The notes under the pieces: generated by a model
Database searches by the model: none
What the model saw: only the letters and a program-made list of their open reading frames with translations
What the model was told of the DNA's origin: nothing
Position numbers and translations under genes: made by a program
Origin: Streptomyces sp. SCSIO 30461
GTDB taxonomy: Bacteria > Actinomycetota > Actinomycetes > Streptomycetales > Streptomycetaceae
NCBI RefSeq assembly: GCF_037023745.1
Contig: NZ_CP146101.1
Span: forward strand, 4,456,001 to 4,520,000
Direction of reading: 5' to 3'
DNA: 64,000 bases
Shown: positions 49,665 through 58,417 of the stretch, piece after piece
Layout of the letters: every line of letters starts with the position of its first letter
How positions within the stretch are numbered: position 1 is the stretch's first letter

Positions 49665-50285
49665 TGCGGGACGAGAACCGGTTGCCCGTCGTCATCGTCG
49701 GAGGGCTCCACTCCGACGCCCGTAGGGAAGTCGTCGACCGCCTGCTGCGGTCCGTCCCGGGCAGTATCGCGCTCCACCACGACCTGGCCACCGCCGCGCA
49801 CGGCACCGTGCAGCGGAGCATCCGGGACGCCTCCAGCGCGCTGTCCTGCGGCGAGGCACCGCTGGTCAACGACTGCGCCTGCTGCGCGCTGCGCGAGGAC
49901 CTCGTCCCCGAGCTGGAGCGCCTGGCCGCAGGCGGCCCGACCCGGCTCGCGATCGTGGAGCTGTGGGACTCGGTCGAGCCCATGTCGATGGCCGAGGTCA
50001 TCACCGCGCACGGCGGTGACCGCCTGAGCCTCACGAACGTGATCACAGCCGTCGACCCCGCGCTCGTGCTGCCCTACCTCGCCAACGGAGACGACCTCGC
50101 AGAGGCCGGTCTCGCCGCGGCCGCCACCGACCAGCGCACCGTGGGCGACACCTGGGCCCGGCAGCTGGAGTACGCACCCGTCCTGGCTCTCGTCGACAGT
50201 CAGGACGCCGATGACGAGAACCGCGCGCTCCTCGCACAGTTGCACCCCACCGCTGCGGTCGCTGTCGTAAGGACGCCACGGAAGC
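49664..50285 (+). pseudogene. COG0523/CobW-like zinc-allocation GTPase, 3'-truncated
   Basis: About 207 codons resemble the Zur-linked CobW-like proteins of streptomycetes: VVIVGGLHSDARR (degenerate P-loop typical of this subgroup), the metal-binding Cys cluster NDCACCALREDLVPEL, and TAVDPALVL. After VAVVRTP, near 50285, similarity stops and the frame continues as antisense of the neighbouring isonitrile synthase. The usual C-terminal CobW_C domain (about 100-150 residues) is missing. The junction marks where foreign DNA joins the Zur locus. The protein is probably inactive. Confidence 0.7.
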
Positions 50286-50327
50286 ACGCGAATCCACCGG
50301 GGCACACGACGGACCTCGCCGCACGCC

Positions 50328-51257
50328 CTACGCGAAGTGGCTGGGTCTGCCCTCGTGGTGGACGAGGTGCCCGAGTTGTTCCGCCCTGGCGCGGGGCATC
50401 AGGCTCCAGGTGCCGTCCGGCCGGTGGAGGGCGGCGGAGTGCCAGGGGGTGGTCCAGGCGTCGGGCGCGTCGAGGAGGCGGATGCCGAACTTGGGTGCGC
50501 CGATGGCCTGGGGGTGGATGGACAGCCGTACCGAATCCGGGTGGTGCTCGGCGATCAGCTCGCCCCAGGCGCGGCTGCGCTGGATGACGCCGTACGCGCG
50601 GCGTCGGCATTCGCGCTGGAGGGCGGAGCGGGTTCCGGTGAAGTCGGCGGTGTCGTCGACGAGGAAGCGGGTGATGCCGCGGTAGAGCGCGAGGGTGTGT
50701 TCGTCGGTGCGGACCTCGTTCCGCAGTTCGTCGAGACCGGGGGCGTAGCGGTCGTGGACGTAGGCGCGTTTCGCCGCATGCGGCAGGTCGCCGAGGACGT
50801 CCCTGAGATCGAAGACGGACAGCTGGTCCAGGCGGAGCTCGGAGATCAGTCGGCTGAGTTCGTCCGAGTAGGCGTCTATGTGCTCGTCGGGTACGCGGAT
50901 GAGGTCGCCGAAGACATGGCCGTCGGAACAGATGACGACACGGGCCCCTGCCGGATGGATCTCCCCGATGTCGGCGCACAGCGAGTTCAGGAAGGCGAGC
51001 GAGAGCCGTTCCCCCTGGTCAGGGAGATGACCGAGGACCTTGGTCGCGTTCGGGGACTTGCAGGGGAAGCCGGGCAGGGTGAAGGCGATGGGTTCGTTCT
51101 TCCGCACGTATCCCGCGATCTGCCGGAGCTGGTAGGGAAAGGCCTCGGCAGACGCGGACCGTTCGTCGGTCGTGCGGTGATGGGGTAGCAGCAGTTCCAG
51201 GACCGCGGTGCTGATGGCGTCGGTGGTGCGGGGGTCGGCTGCTGTCGTCAGCGGCAT
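50328..51257 (-). CDS. DIT1/PvcA-family isonitrile (isocyanide) synthase
   Basis: 309 aa from ATG 51257 with GGAGG six bases ahead. The family signature is clear: FTLPGFPCKSPN near residue 55, then LPDQGERLSLAFL, VVICSDGHVFGDLI and FDLRDVLGDLP. PvcA/IsnA enzymes convert the alpha-amino group of L-Tyr or L-Trp to an isonitrile with ribulose 5-phosphate as carbon source. No PvcB/IsnB iron-oxoglutarate partner is adjacent, so the carboxylate may be kept rather than lost by decarboxylative desaturation. It is the last gene of the MFS-AsnB-P450-synthase operon, 138 bp behind the P450. Its 3' end abuts the broken cobW-like gene. Confidence 0.92.
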   Translation of the reverse strand: MPLTTAADPRTTDAISTAVLELLLPHHRTTDERSASAEAFPYQLRQIAGYVRKNEPIAFTLPGFPCKSPNATKVLGHLPDQGERLSLAFLNSLCADIGEIHPAGARVVICSDGHVFGDLIRVPDEHIDAYSDELSRLISELRLDQLSVFDLRDVLGDLPHAAKRAYVHDRYAPGLDELRNEVRTDEHTLALYRGITRFLVDDTADFTGTRSALQRECRRRAYGVIQRSRAWGELIAEHHPDSVRLSIHPQAIGAPKFGIRLLDAPDAWTTPWHSAALHRPDGTWSLMPRARAEQLGHLVHHEGRPSHFA

Positions 51258-51395
51258 GGGGGCCTCCGTGGGGACGTGCGCGGGCATGGCGGCATGGCGG
51301 CATGGCGCCTCGGCGAACGGCCGGGCGCGGCGGTTCAGGCGGGTCGGTAACGCGGCTGACCGTGCCGGGCCGTCCGCCGGGCCCGGTCAGCCGCG

Positions 51396-52667
51396 TCAGC
51401 CTCGGACGCGCTGGTCGTAGTCGACGGGGAGCTGGTTGGTGCCGCGGCCGAGGACAGCCGGGCTCCACTGGATGTCCTCGTCCGGGATGGCGAGGTGCAG
51501 TCCGGGGAGCCGGGCGATGAGAGTGCCGAGCGCGATGCGGAGCTCGGCGCGGGCGAGTGCCGCGCCGGGGCAGAAGTGGATGCCGTGCCCGAACGCGAGA
51601 TGCGGGTTCGGGTTGCGTTCCAGGTCGAGTTCGTTGGGCTTCTCGAAGCGCCGGGGGTCGCGGTTGGCAGCGCACAGGGAGACGATGACGGAGTCGCCTG
51701 CCGGGACCTCAGTGCCGTTGAGGTCGCTGTCCTCGGCGAAGAAGCGCCAGGTGGTGAGCTCGAAGGCGCTGTCGTAGCGGAGGAGTTCCTCCACGGCGCG
51801 GGGCAGCAGTGCGGGGTCGTGGCGCAGCCGGTCGAGTGCGGCGGGGTGCCGGAACAGGGCGATGAGCGCGGTGGTGATCTGGTTGGTGACCGGTTCCTGG
51901 CCGGCGACGAGGAGCTGGAAGATCATGGAGTCCAGCTCCTCCTGGGACAGCTTCCCGCGGTCACGGGCGACGACGAGCCGGCTGAGCAGGTCGTCCTCCC
52001 AGTGCTCGCGCTTGTGCGTGACGACCTCGGCGATGTAGCTCTGGAGCCCGTGCAGCCGCGCCTCGTAGGCGGGCCGGCCCGGGTCGGTGGGGCCGACCGG
52101 CTGGACGACCTTGCCCCAGTCGCGGTCGAAGCGGGCGGCGAGTTCGGCGGGCAGGCCGATGACCTCGGCGAGGACCTGGAAGGGGAAGTGTGTGGCGAAG
52201 CCGGAGACCAGGTCAACGGGGCCTGACGCGGGCAGGGCGTCGACGAGTGCGTCGGCCAGTTCCTGGAAGCGCGGCAGCAGGCTCTCGATGCGTCGCGGGG
52301 TGAAGGCGTCGGTGACGAACCGCCTCATGCGGGTGTGCTTGGGCGGGTCCTGGTGGAGGAGATGCACTTGGAGCTGGGAGTGCTGGGGCTCGGGCATGAT
52401 CGACGCGCGGGCCCGCCAGCGGTCGTTACCCCGGTCGTGGTTTTTGCCGAGCCGGTCGTCGTTCAGCGCCGCGTGGGCGGCTTCGTAGCCGGTGACGAGC
52501 CATGCCTGCACCCCGCTGGGGAAGACCACTCGGTGGACCGGACCGGCCTCGCGCATGCGTTCGTAGAGAGGGTAGGGGTTGCTCTTGTAGGGGCAGCCCG
52601 TCAGCGGCACCGGGTCGGGGAGGGCTTCGGCGTCGTCCACGGCGGGAGGCTGTTCCTGAAGGGTCAT
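51396..52667 (-). CDS. Cytochrome P450 with atypical I-helix
   Basis: 423 aa, soluble bacterial P450 (CYP107/105-like). The haem loop is FGHGIHFCPGAALAR, and the K-helix and meander are present (RFEKPNELDLERNPN). In the I-helix the usual AGxET is AGQEPVTN, so the conserved proton-delivery Thr is Pro. Loss of that Thr is known in phenol-coupling P450s such as CYP158A2. With a tyrosine isonitrile synthase and an amidotransferase beside it, oxidative biaryl coupling is a good guess, although hydroxylation cannot be excluded. It starts ten bases after the asnB stop. Confidence 0.9.
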   Translation of the reverse strand: MTLQEQPPAVDDAEALPDPVPLTGCPYKSNPYPLYERMREAGPVHRVVFPSGVQAWLVTGYEAAHAALNDDRLGKNHDRGNDRWRARASIMPEPQHSQLQVHLLHQDPPKHTRMRRFVTDAFTPRRIESLLPRFQELADALVDALPASGPVDLVSGFATHFPFQVLAEVIGLPAELAARFDRDWGKVVQPVGPTDPGRPAYEARLHGLQSYIAEVVTHKREHWEDDLLSRLVVARDRGKLSQEELDSMIFQLLVAGQEPVTNQITTALIALFRHPAALDRLRHDPALLPRAVEELLRYDSAFELTTWRFFAEDSDLNGTEVPAGDSVIVSLCAANRDPRRFEKPNELDLERNPNPHLAFGHGIHFCPGAALARAELRIALGTLIARLPGLHLAIPDEDIQWSPAVLGRGTNQLPVDYDQRVRG

Positions 52668-52677
52668 GACGCGCTCC

Positions 52678-54504
52678 TCAGAGGGCGAGTTCGGGCTTGT
52701 GGTGGTCCAGCCACAGGGCGAGGTCCACGACGCGTTCGAGGCGGAGCCGGTGGCTCCACTGAAGCTGCTCGGGCGGGGTGTCGAGGCAGGGCTTGATGAG
52801 GGACTCGTCCGCCAGGGTCCGGACCTGGGGAACGGAGAGCGCGTCCCGGGCCATTTGCTGGAGTCCGCGGTTGTAGTCGGGGTGATGGGTGGTCGGATAG
52901 TGGTTCTTGGGCCGGTAGAGCACCGAGTCCGGGGCGAGACCGGCGCCCATGGCGCGCAGCAGGCTCTTCTCCCGGCCGTCGAAGCTCTTCAGCTCCCACG
53001 TCGTGTTGAAGGCGTACTCGACGAGCCGGTGGTCGCAGTACGGGACGCGGACCTCCAGGCCCTGCGCCATGCTGAGCCGGTCCTTGCGGTGCAGCAGCTG
53101 GCGCAGCCAGCGGGTCAGTGACACGTGCTGCATCTCGCGCTGACGGTGCTCGGCCGCCGTCTCACCGTCGGTGTGCGGGACGGCCGCCAGGGCCGCGCGG
53201 TAGGTGTCGTCGCGGAACTCGGCTATGCGGAGATCGAGTTCGGGGTTCATGGGCATGGCTGCCTCGTCTCCCGTGACCAGCAGCCAGGGGAAGGTGGAAG
53301 CGGCTAGAGCCTTGGGGTTGTGGAACCACGGGTAGCCGCCGAACACCTCGTCCGCGGCCTCGCCGGACAGTGCGACGGTGGAGTGCTGCCGGATCCGCCC
53401 GAACAGCAGGTACAGCGAGGTGTCCATGTCGCCGACGCCGATCGGTGAGTCCCGGGCCACGACGACCGCCTTGCGGTGCTCGGGGTCGAGCAGGGAGCGC
53501 GGGTCGAGGACGACCGTGGAGTGGTCGGTCCCGACGTAGGCACCGGCCTCGGTGGCGAACGGGGTGTCGTGGCCGGTGCGCAGGACGTCGCCGGTGAACT
53601 GCTCCGCCTGGTCGCTGTAGTCGACGGCGTAGGAGCGGATGCGGGCTTCCGGGCCTTCGCGTCGGCGCAGTTCGCCCGCGAGCAGCCCGGTCAGCACGGT
53701 GGAGTCGATCCCGCCGGAAAGCAGGCTGCACAGGGGGACGTCGGCCTCCAGCCGGCTGTGCGCCGCGGTGGCGACCAGCTCGCGGATCCGGTCGACCGTG
53801 GAGTCCCGGTCGTCGTCGTGAGGCCGTGCCTCCAGCTGCCAGTAGCGCCGCTCGCGGATGCCGCCGCGGTCCAGGACGAGGACACCGCCGGGTTCGACCT
53901 CGCGTATCCCGGACCACACCGTGGGTCCGGTGTTGAAGAGCAGGCTGTATGCCTCCCGCAGTCCGTCCGCGTCGACACGGGGCCGGATCTCGGGGTGGGC
54001 GAACAGGGCCTTGGGTTCGGAGGCGAAGGCCAGCCCGCCGTCGACGACGGCCCGGAAGAGCGGCTTCACGCCCAGACGGTCACGGACCAGCAGGAGGCGC
54101 TGGGCGCGTTCGTCCCAGACGGCGAAAGCGAACATGCCGTCCAGATGCTCCGCGACGTCCTCGCCCCACTGCTGGTAGGCCCGCAGGACCACCTCGGTGT
54201 CGCTCCGGGTACGGAAGACGTGGCCGAGGCTCCTCAGCTCGGCGCGCAGTTCGTGGTGGTTGTAGACCTCGCCGCTGTAGGTGAGGACGACGGCGGGCTC
54301 GTCGGGCCGGTCGGTCATCGGCTGGAGGCCGCCGGCCGGATCGATGACGGCGAGGCGGCGGTGTCCGATAGCCGCGTGCTCGCCCAGCCAGACTCCGCCC
54401 GCATCAGGCCCACGAGGGGTCAGGGTGGCGGTCATGGCTTCGATGACGGGGGCTTGGCTGCGGGCGTCTCTGTGGAAGGACACCCAGCCGGTGATTCCGC
54501 ACAT
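52678..54504 (-). CDS. Asparagine synthetase B-type glutamine amidotransferase
   Basis: 608 aa from ATG 54504, chosen so that Cys2 becomes the N-terminal nucleophile (MCGITGW). An Ntn glutaminase domain (1-210; GEVYNHHELR, RSDTEVVLRAYQQWGED) is followed by an ATP-PPase domain with PP-loop LLSGGIDSTVLTG and the ALSGEAADEVFGGYPWF block. Such enzymes make Asn, but copies in biosynthetic clusters amidate other carboxylates through an acyl-adenylate. Its place between the P450 and an exporter suggests conversion of the isocyano-tyrosine carboxylate to a primary amide. Both active sites appear intact. Confidence 0.9.
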   Translation of the reverse strand: MCGITGWVSFHRDARSQAPVIEAMTATLTPRGPDAGGVWLGEHAAIGHRRLAVIDPAGGLQPMTDRPDEPAVVLTYSGEVYNHHELRAELRSLGHVFRTRSDTEVVLRAYQQWGEDVAEHLDGMFAFAVWDERAQRLLLVRDRLGVKPLFRAVVDGGLAFASEPKALFAHPEIRPRVDADGLREAYSLLFNTGPTVWSGIREVEPGGVLVLDRGGIRERRYWQLEARPHDDDRDSTVDRIRELVATAAHSRLEADVPLCSLLSGGIDSTVLTGLLAGELRRREGPEARIRSYAVDYSDQAEQFTGDVLRTGHDTPFATEAGAYVGTDHSTVVLDPRSLLDPEHRKAVVVARDSPIGVGDMDTSLYLLFGRIRQHSTVALSGEAADEVFGGYPWFHNPKALAASTFPWLLVTGDEAAMPMNPELDLRIAEFRDDTYRAALAAVPHTDGETAAEHRQREMQHVSLTRWLRQLLHRKDRLSMAQGLEVRVPYCDHRLVEYAFNTTWELKSFDGREKSLLRAMGAGLAPDSVLYRPKNHYPTTHHPDYNRGLQQMARDALSVPQVRTLADESLIKPCLDTPPEQLQWSHRLRLERVVDLALWLDHHKPELAL

Positions 54505-54519
54505 GGGCAATCTCCTGGG

Positions 54520-55926
54520 TCAGTTCGGGGCGGCGGTGGCCGCGTTCGTCGCCGCCGCGGTGTCGGTGCCGCGGCGTGCGGGCAGAAGGAGCAGGGGCAG
54601 GGAGAGGCAGGCGGCCGCGGCGGCCAGCCCCAGGCCGGCCCTGGCGCTGTGCCCGGACGCGGCAAGGCCCCAGGCGGCGGTGGCGAGAGCAGGGCCGAGG
54701 GTGAATCCGAGACTCCGGGCGAGCTGGACCGTGGAGCCGACGGTGGCCATGCGTTCCGGGGGCGCCGCCCCCATCACCAGGGCTTGTGCGGGACCGCCGT
54801 TGAGCCCCATGCCCAGTCCGGCGAGCCCCAGACGCCAGGCCACGTCAGCAGTCGACCACGCTCCGTCGACCGGGATCAGCAGGAGCAGACCGCAGGAGGT
54901 GACCAGGGCTCCGCATGCCGCGACCGGCCGGGCTCCGTAGCGGTCGGCGAGGCGTCCGCCGAGCGGCCCGGCAAGCCCCATGCCGAGCGGGAAAGCGAGC
55001 ACGGTCAGACCGGTCGCGGTGGCGCTGACGCCGTTGTCGCGTTGCAGGTACAGGGCGATGACGTAGTGCATCGCGGCGAACCCGGTCGCCAGCGCCAGCA
55101 CGGCCCCGTGCGCACCCGGCAGTCCGGGCACACGCAGCACTCGGGTCACGGGCCGGCCGCCCTCCCCGCGCGACCACAGCCACAGCGTGGGTATGGCGGC
55201 GAGGGCGAGGGCCAGCCACGCGGGGGTGCCGGCCGCCAGCGTCAGCGCCAGCAGCAGAATCGTTACGCCTGCGGCGACGAGCGCCGCGTCCAGGAGCGCC
55301 CTCGCACGGGGCAGGCGCAGTCCGCTGTCCCCGGGCATCGCCCTCCATGCCACGAGCAGCGCCAGGAGACAGAAGGGGACCTTGACCAGGAAGACCGCAC
55401 GCCAGCCCAGGCCGTCCAGCAGAAGTCCACCGATCGCAGGGCCGGTCACCGCGCCGAGCGGGCCGAGGGTCGCGGGCACGCTCATCGCCCGTCCGCGCAT
55501 CTCGGGACGCACCGAACCAAGGGCGAGGACAGGCATCAGCACGAACAGGACCGCCCCGAAAGTGCCCTGGGCCAGCCGGGCCGTGACCAGCAGACCGGCC
55601 CAGGGGGCCGCTGCGGCGAGGACGCTGCACAGGGCGAAGCCCGCGGTCGCGGCAAGCACCGCGGAGCGCGGTCCCGCGCCGTCCAGCCATCCGCCGACGG
55701 GAAGCAGCAGCGCCACGACCGGAAGCTGGTAGCCCAGCACGACCCACTGGGCCGCGGTGGCAGACACCTCCAGGTCACGGGAGATCTCCGCCAGCGCCAC
55801 GTTGACGATGTTCATGTCGAGCATGGCCACGAAGGACAGCAGTCCCGCCACGGCCACCAGGAGCCAGCGATCCCCGCCGTCGGGTATGCCTGCGGGCTCC
55901 ACCGAGCCCCCGCCATGGTGCGTCAC
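54520..55926 (-). CDS. MFS exporter of the isonitrile operon (DHA2-like)
   Basis: 468 aa from GTG 55926. About 14 hydrophobic segments; the first-helix motif LDMNIVNVALAEISRDL and loop GGWLDGAGPRSAVLAA are DHA2-like, although motif A is weak. It is the first gene of the four-gene operon and ends 15 bp before asnB, so it most likely exports the isonitrile product and protects the producer. Unlike the DHA2 gene at 17.4 kb it has no TetR partner. Confidence 0.85.
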   Translation of the reverse strand: MTHHGGGSVEPAGIPDGGDRWLLVAVAGLLSFVAMLDMNIVNVALAEISRDLEVSATAAQWVVLGYQLPVVALLLPVGGWLDGAGPRSAVLAATAGFALCSVLAAAAPWAGLLVTARLAQGTFGAVLFVLMPVLALGSVRPEMRGRAMSVPATLGPLGAVTGPAIGGLLLDGLGWRAVFLVKVPFCLLALLVAWRAMPGDSGLRLPRARALLDAALVAAGVTILLLALTLAAGTPAWLALALAAIPTLWLWSRGEGGRPVTRVLRVPGLPGAHGAVLALATGFAAMHYVIALYLQRDNGVSATATGLTVLAFPLGMGLAGPLGGRLADRYGARPVAACGALVTSCGLLLLIPVDGAWSTADVAWRLGLAGLGMGLNGGPAQALVMGAAPPERMATVGSTVQLARSLGFTLGPALATAAWGLAASGHSARAGLGLAAAAACLSLPLLLLPARRGTDTAAATNAATAAPN

Positions 55927-56245
55927 CCTTCCGCCCTTCCGCTGCGGGACGGCCGCCGGGTGGCGGCCTCGTCCCACATGTCGGCGCCACCAGCGGATGA
56001 GTTCCCGGCCATTTCAGGTAACTGCGCTCAGGAGCATGCCTGTTGCCGCAAGGCACCCGAATGGCCCGCGTCATACCCGGACACGGGAACTCACGCACCC
56101 CTTCAACCGACGACTGAAGTGACACATGAATACGGGTGGTGTTCCTGTGGTGCGGGAGGACTCTGCCTCATCGCGGCGCTGAACATCGTTCCCCGTGCAT
56201 CCGTACGCCGGTGAAGGCGTGACCCGGCAGCAAGAGGAGTGACCC
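55927..56245. promoter_or_regulatory. Divergent control region between the isonitrile operon and copZ
   Basis: This 319-bp stretch contains no gene I can support. It must carry the promoter of the four-gene isonitrile operon (minus) and of copZ (plus; AAGAGGAG RBS near 56234). I could not find a convincing Zur, CsoR or iron-box palindrome, so the regulator is unknown. Confidence 0.45.
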
Positions 56246-56458
56246 ATGACCCAGCACTACAACGTCAGCGGAATGAGTTGTGGCCACTGCGTGGCCAGCA
56301 TCACCGAGGAGGTCCGTGAGGTGGCCGGTGTGAGCGAGGTCGTGGTCGACCTCGCCGCGAACACCGTCACCGTGCACGGCACGGACCTAGACGACGAGCG
56401 GCTGCGTGCCGCCATCGTCGAGGCCGGCTACGAGGTCGGCGAGGCTGTGCCCGCGTGA
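56246..56458 (+). CDS. copZ: Heavy-metal-associated domain protein, CopZ-like copper chaperone
   Basis: 70 aa, a single HMA ferredoxin-like domain. The Cu(I) site MSCGHC is near residue 10 (YNVSGMSCGHCVASI) with the rest of the fold (VDLAANTVTVHG, AIVEAGYEVG) intact. Cytosolic carriers of this kind pass Cu(I) to CopA ATPases, but no copA is adjacent here. It stands between an isonitrile cluster and a metal ABC importer, consistent with a copper-handling neighbourhood. Confidence 0.9.
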   Translation: MTQHYNVSGMSCGHCVASITEEVREVAGVSEVVVDLAANTVTVHGTDLDDERLRAAIVEAGYEVGEAVPA

Positions 56459-56464
56459 TACGGG

Positions 56465-56512
56465 GGCACGGGTGAGGGGCGGGACGTCCGGCGTCCGCCC
56501 CTCACCCGTGCC
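56465..56512. terminator. Bidirectional terminator between copZ and the ABC operon
   Basis: A perfect 18-bp stem (GGCACGGGTGAGGGGCGG paired with its complement) closes a 12-nt loop between two converging genes. It should end both transcripts. Confidence 0.85.
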
Positions 56513-56526
56513 GCCCCGCCAGGCCG

Positions 56527-57336
56527 TCAGCCGACGACGTTGGTCTCCAGGGCCGCGGGGCCGTCGGCGGGAGCCCTGTGGTCGAAGGCGATGAGCGGAT
56601 CGCCGGTGAGCGGATGTTCGACCACGGCCGCCCGGACACCGAACACCTCCGCCATCAGATCGGGTGTGATCACCTCGCATGGCGGACCCGACGCGACCAC
56701 CGAGCCTGCGTGCAGGACATGGAGCCGGTCGCAGACCGAGGCTGCCGCGTTGAGGTCGTGAAGCGACACCAGGGTGGTCCGGCGCTGCGCCCTGAGCAGG
56801 GCGAGCAGCTCCACCTGGTGCCGTACGTCCAGATGGTTGGTCGGCTCGTCCAGCACCAGTACGTCCGGGTCCTGGGCGAAGGCGCGGGCCAGCAGCACCC
56901 GCTGTCGCTCGCCCCCGGACAAGGCCGTGAAGCGCCGTCCGGCCGCGTCCGCCATGCCGACGTCCGCCAGGGCGCGTACGACGATGTCCCGGTCGGTGGC
57001 GTCGTCGCCGGCGAACGCCCGCTTGTACGGTGTGCGCCCCATGGCCACCACCTCCCGCACCGTCAGCTCGAAGTCGCTTCCCCGCTCCTGCGGCAGCGCG
57101 GCCACATGGCGCGCGGAGCGGGCCGGTGGCAGCTCGCGCAGATCGGTTCCGGCCAGCAGCACCCGGCCCGCGAGGGGACGCAGATGCCGGTAGACCGTGC
57201 GCAGGAGGGTGGACTTCCCGCTGCCGTTCGGGCCGACCAGTCCGGTGATCTCCCCCTCCGCGGCGACCAGACACGCCCCCGACACGACAGTTCGGCCCGC
57301 ATAGGCTACGGACAGGTCCTCGATGTCGATCCTCAA
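56527..57336 (-). CDS. ABC transporter ATPase, FecE/BtuD-like metal-chelate importer
   Basis: 269 aa from a TTG start that overlaps the permease stop by four bases (TTGA). Walker A is GPNGSGKSTLLR, the signature motif LSGGERQRVLLARAF and Walker B DVLVLDEPTNHLD, all intact. With the FecCD-type permease and a class III lipoprotein it forms a complete importer for iron-siderophore, haem, cobalamin or another chelated metal. Substrate is not evident from the ATPase. Confidence 0.93.
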   Translation of the reverse strand: MRIDIEDLSVAYAGRTVVSGACLVAAEGEITGLVGPNGSGKSTLLRTVYRHLRPLAGRVLLAGTDLRELPPARSARHVAALPQERGSDFELTVREVVAMGRTPYKRAFAGDDATDRDIVVRALADVGMADAAGRRFTALSGGERQRVLLARAFAQDPDVLVLDEPTNHLDVRHQVELLALLRAQRRTTLVSLHDLNAAASVCDRLHVLHAGSVVASGPPCEVITPDLMAEVFGVRAAVVEHPLTGDPLIAFDHRAPADGPAALETNVVG

Positions 57337-58415
57337 CTACCGCTCCCCAGCCTTCGGTCCAGCAGATACAGCAGCGCCGGGGCCCCGATCAGCGAGGTGA
57401 CCACACCGACCGGCAGCTCCTGGGTGTCCATGGCCGTACGGCACACGATGTCCACCACCACCATCAGCAGCGCGCCGAAGAGCGCCGACACCGGCAGCAG
57501 CCTGCGGTGGTCGCCGCCGACGACCAGCCGGCAGACATGCGGCACCATCAGGGCGACGAACGCGATCCCGCCCGATACGGCGACGAGTACCCCGGTCAGC
57601 ACACTGGTCACGGTGAACAGCTCCCGGCGCAGCCGGGTCACGTCGACACCGAGCCCGGCCGCGGTCTCGTCGCCCATCAGCAGGGCGTTGAGACCACGGC
57701 CGCGTGCCTGGAGCCACAGCAGGCCGGCGGGCACGGCGACGGCGGGTACGGTGAGCATCGGCCAGCTCGCCCCGCTGAGGCTTCCCATGAGCCAGAACAG
57801 CACGCTGTGGGTCTGCTGCTCGTCGCCGGTCTGCAGCACCAGATAGCTGGTGAACCCGGACAGGAACTGCCCGATCGCCACGCCCGCGAGCACCAGCCGC
57901 AGCGGAGCGAACCCGCCGCCGCGCCGGGCCACGGCCCACACCAGGGCGAAGGTGGCCAGCGCGCCGACGAAGGCGGCGCCGGACAGTCCGAGGCCCAGCG
58001 CCCCGCCTGCTCCGAGACCGAGGACGATCGCGGCGACGGCGCCCAGCGAAGCCCCATTGGAGATACCCAGCAGGTACGGGTCGGCCAGCGGGTTGCGGAC
58101 CAGGGCCTGTACCGCGGTGCCGACGGTACCGAGACCAGCGCCGACGAGGGCGGCGAGCAGCGCCCGGGGAACCCGCAGCTGCCAGACGATCAGGTCGTTG
58201 GTACCGGGCCGCGGTGCCTCACCGCTCAGCCTTCTGCCGACCACGCTCCACACCTCTCCGGGCGGGATGGACGTCGAGCCCCAGGAGACCGCCGCGGTCA
58301 GGGCGGCCAGCAGCGCCGCACCGAGGACGATCGCGAGCACCCCGGCAGGCACGGTCCGCGCCTCGCCCGGGGGCTCCTTCGCCCCGCGACGCGTCGCGGA
58401 CAGCGTGGACGACAC
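57333..58415 (-). CDS. ABC transporter permease, FecCD family
   Basis: 360 aa from GTG 58415, two bases after the lipoprotein gene. About ten hydrophobic segments, with family blocks RVPRALLAALVGAGLGTVGTAVQ, NPLADPYLLGISNGAS and GGIAFVALMVPHVCR. It is the membrane-spanning part of a chelated-metal importer; two copies form the channel. The cytosolic L-loop near GDETAAGLGVDV contacts the ATPase. Confidence 0.93.
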   Translation of the reverse strand: MSSTLSATRRGAKEPPGEARTVPAGVLAIVLGAALLAALTAAVSWGSTSIPPGEVWSVVGRRLSGEAPRPGTNDLIVWQLRVPRALLAALVGAGLGTVGTAVQALVRNPLADPYLLGISNGASLGAVAAIVLGLGAGGALGLGLSGAAFVGALATFALVWAVARRGGGFAPLRLVLAGVAIGQFLSGFTSYLVLQTGDEQQTHSVLFWLMGSLSGASWPMLTVPAVAVPAGLLWLQARGRGLNALLMGDETAAGLGVDVTRLRRELFTVTSVLTGVLVAVSGGIAFVALMVPHVCRLVVGGDHRRLLPVSALFGALLMVVVDIVCRTAMDTQELPVGVVTSLIGAPALLYLLDRRLGSGS

Positions 58416-58417
58416 GA

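Noticed and set aside
53476..56214. A 912-codon open frame antisense to the asnB and MFS genes
   Set aside because: High-GC shadow frame; composition is low complexity and Arg/Gly/Gln-rich, while the opposite strand encodes clear families with intact active sites.
55927..56245. Zur or CsoR operator controlling the isonitrile operon
   Set aside because: No palindrome of the expected spacing could be found by eye; a matrix scan would be needed.
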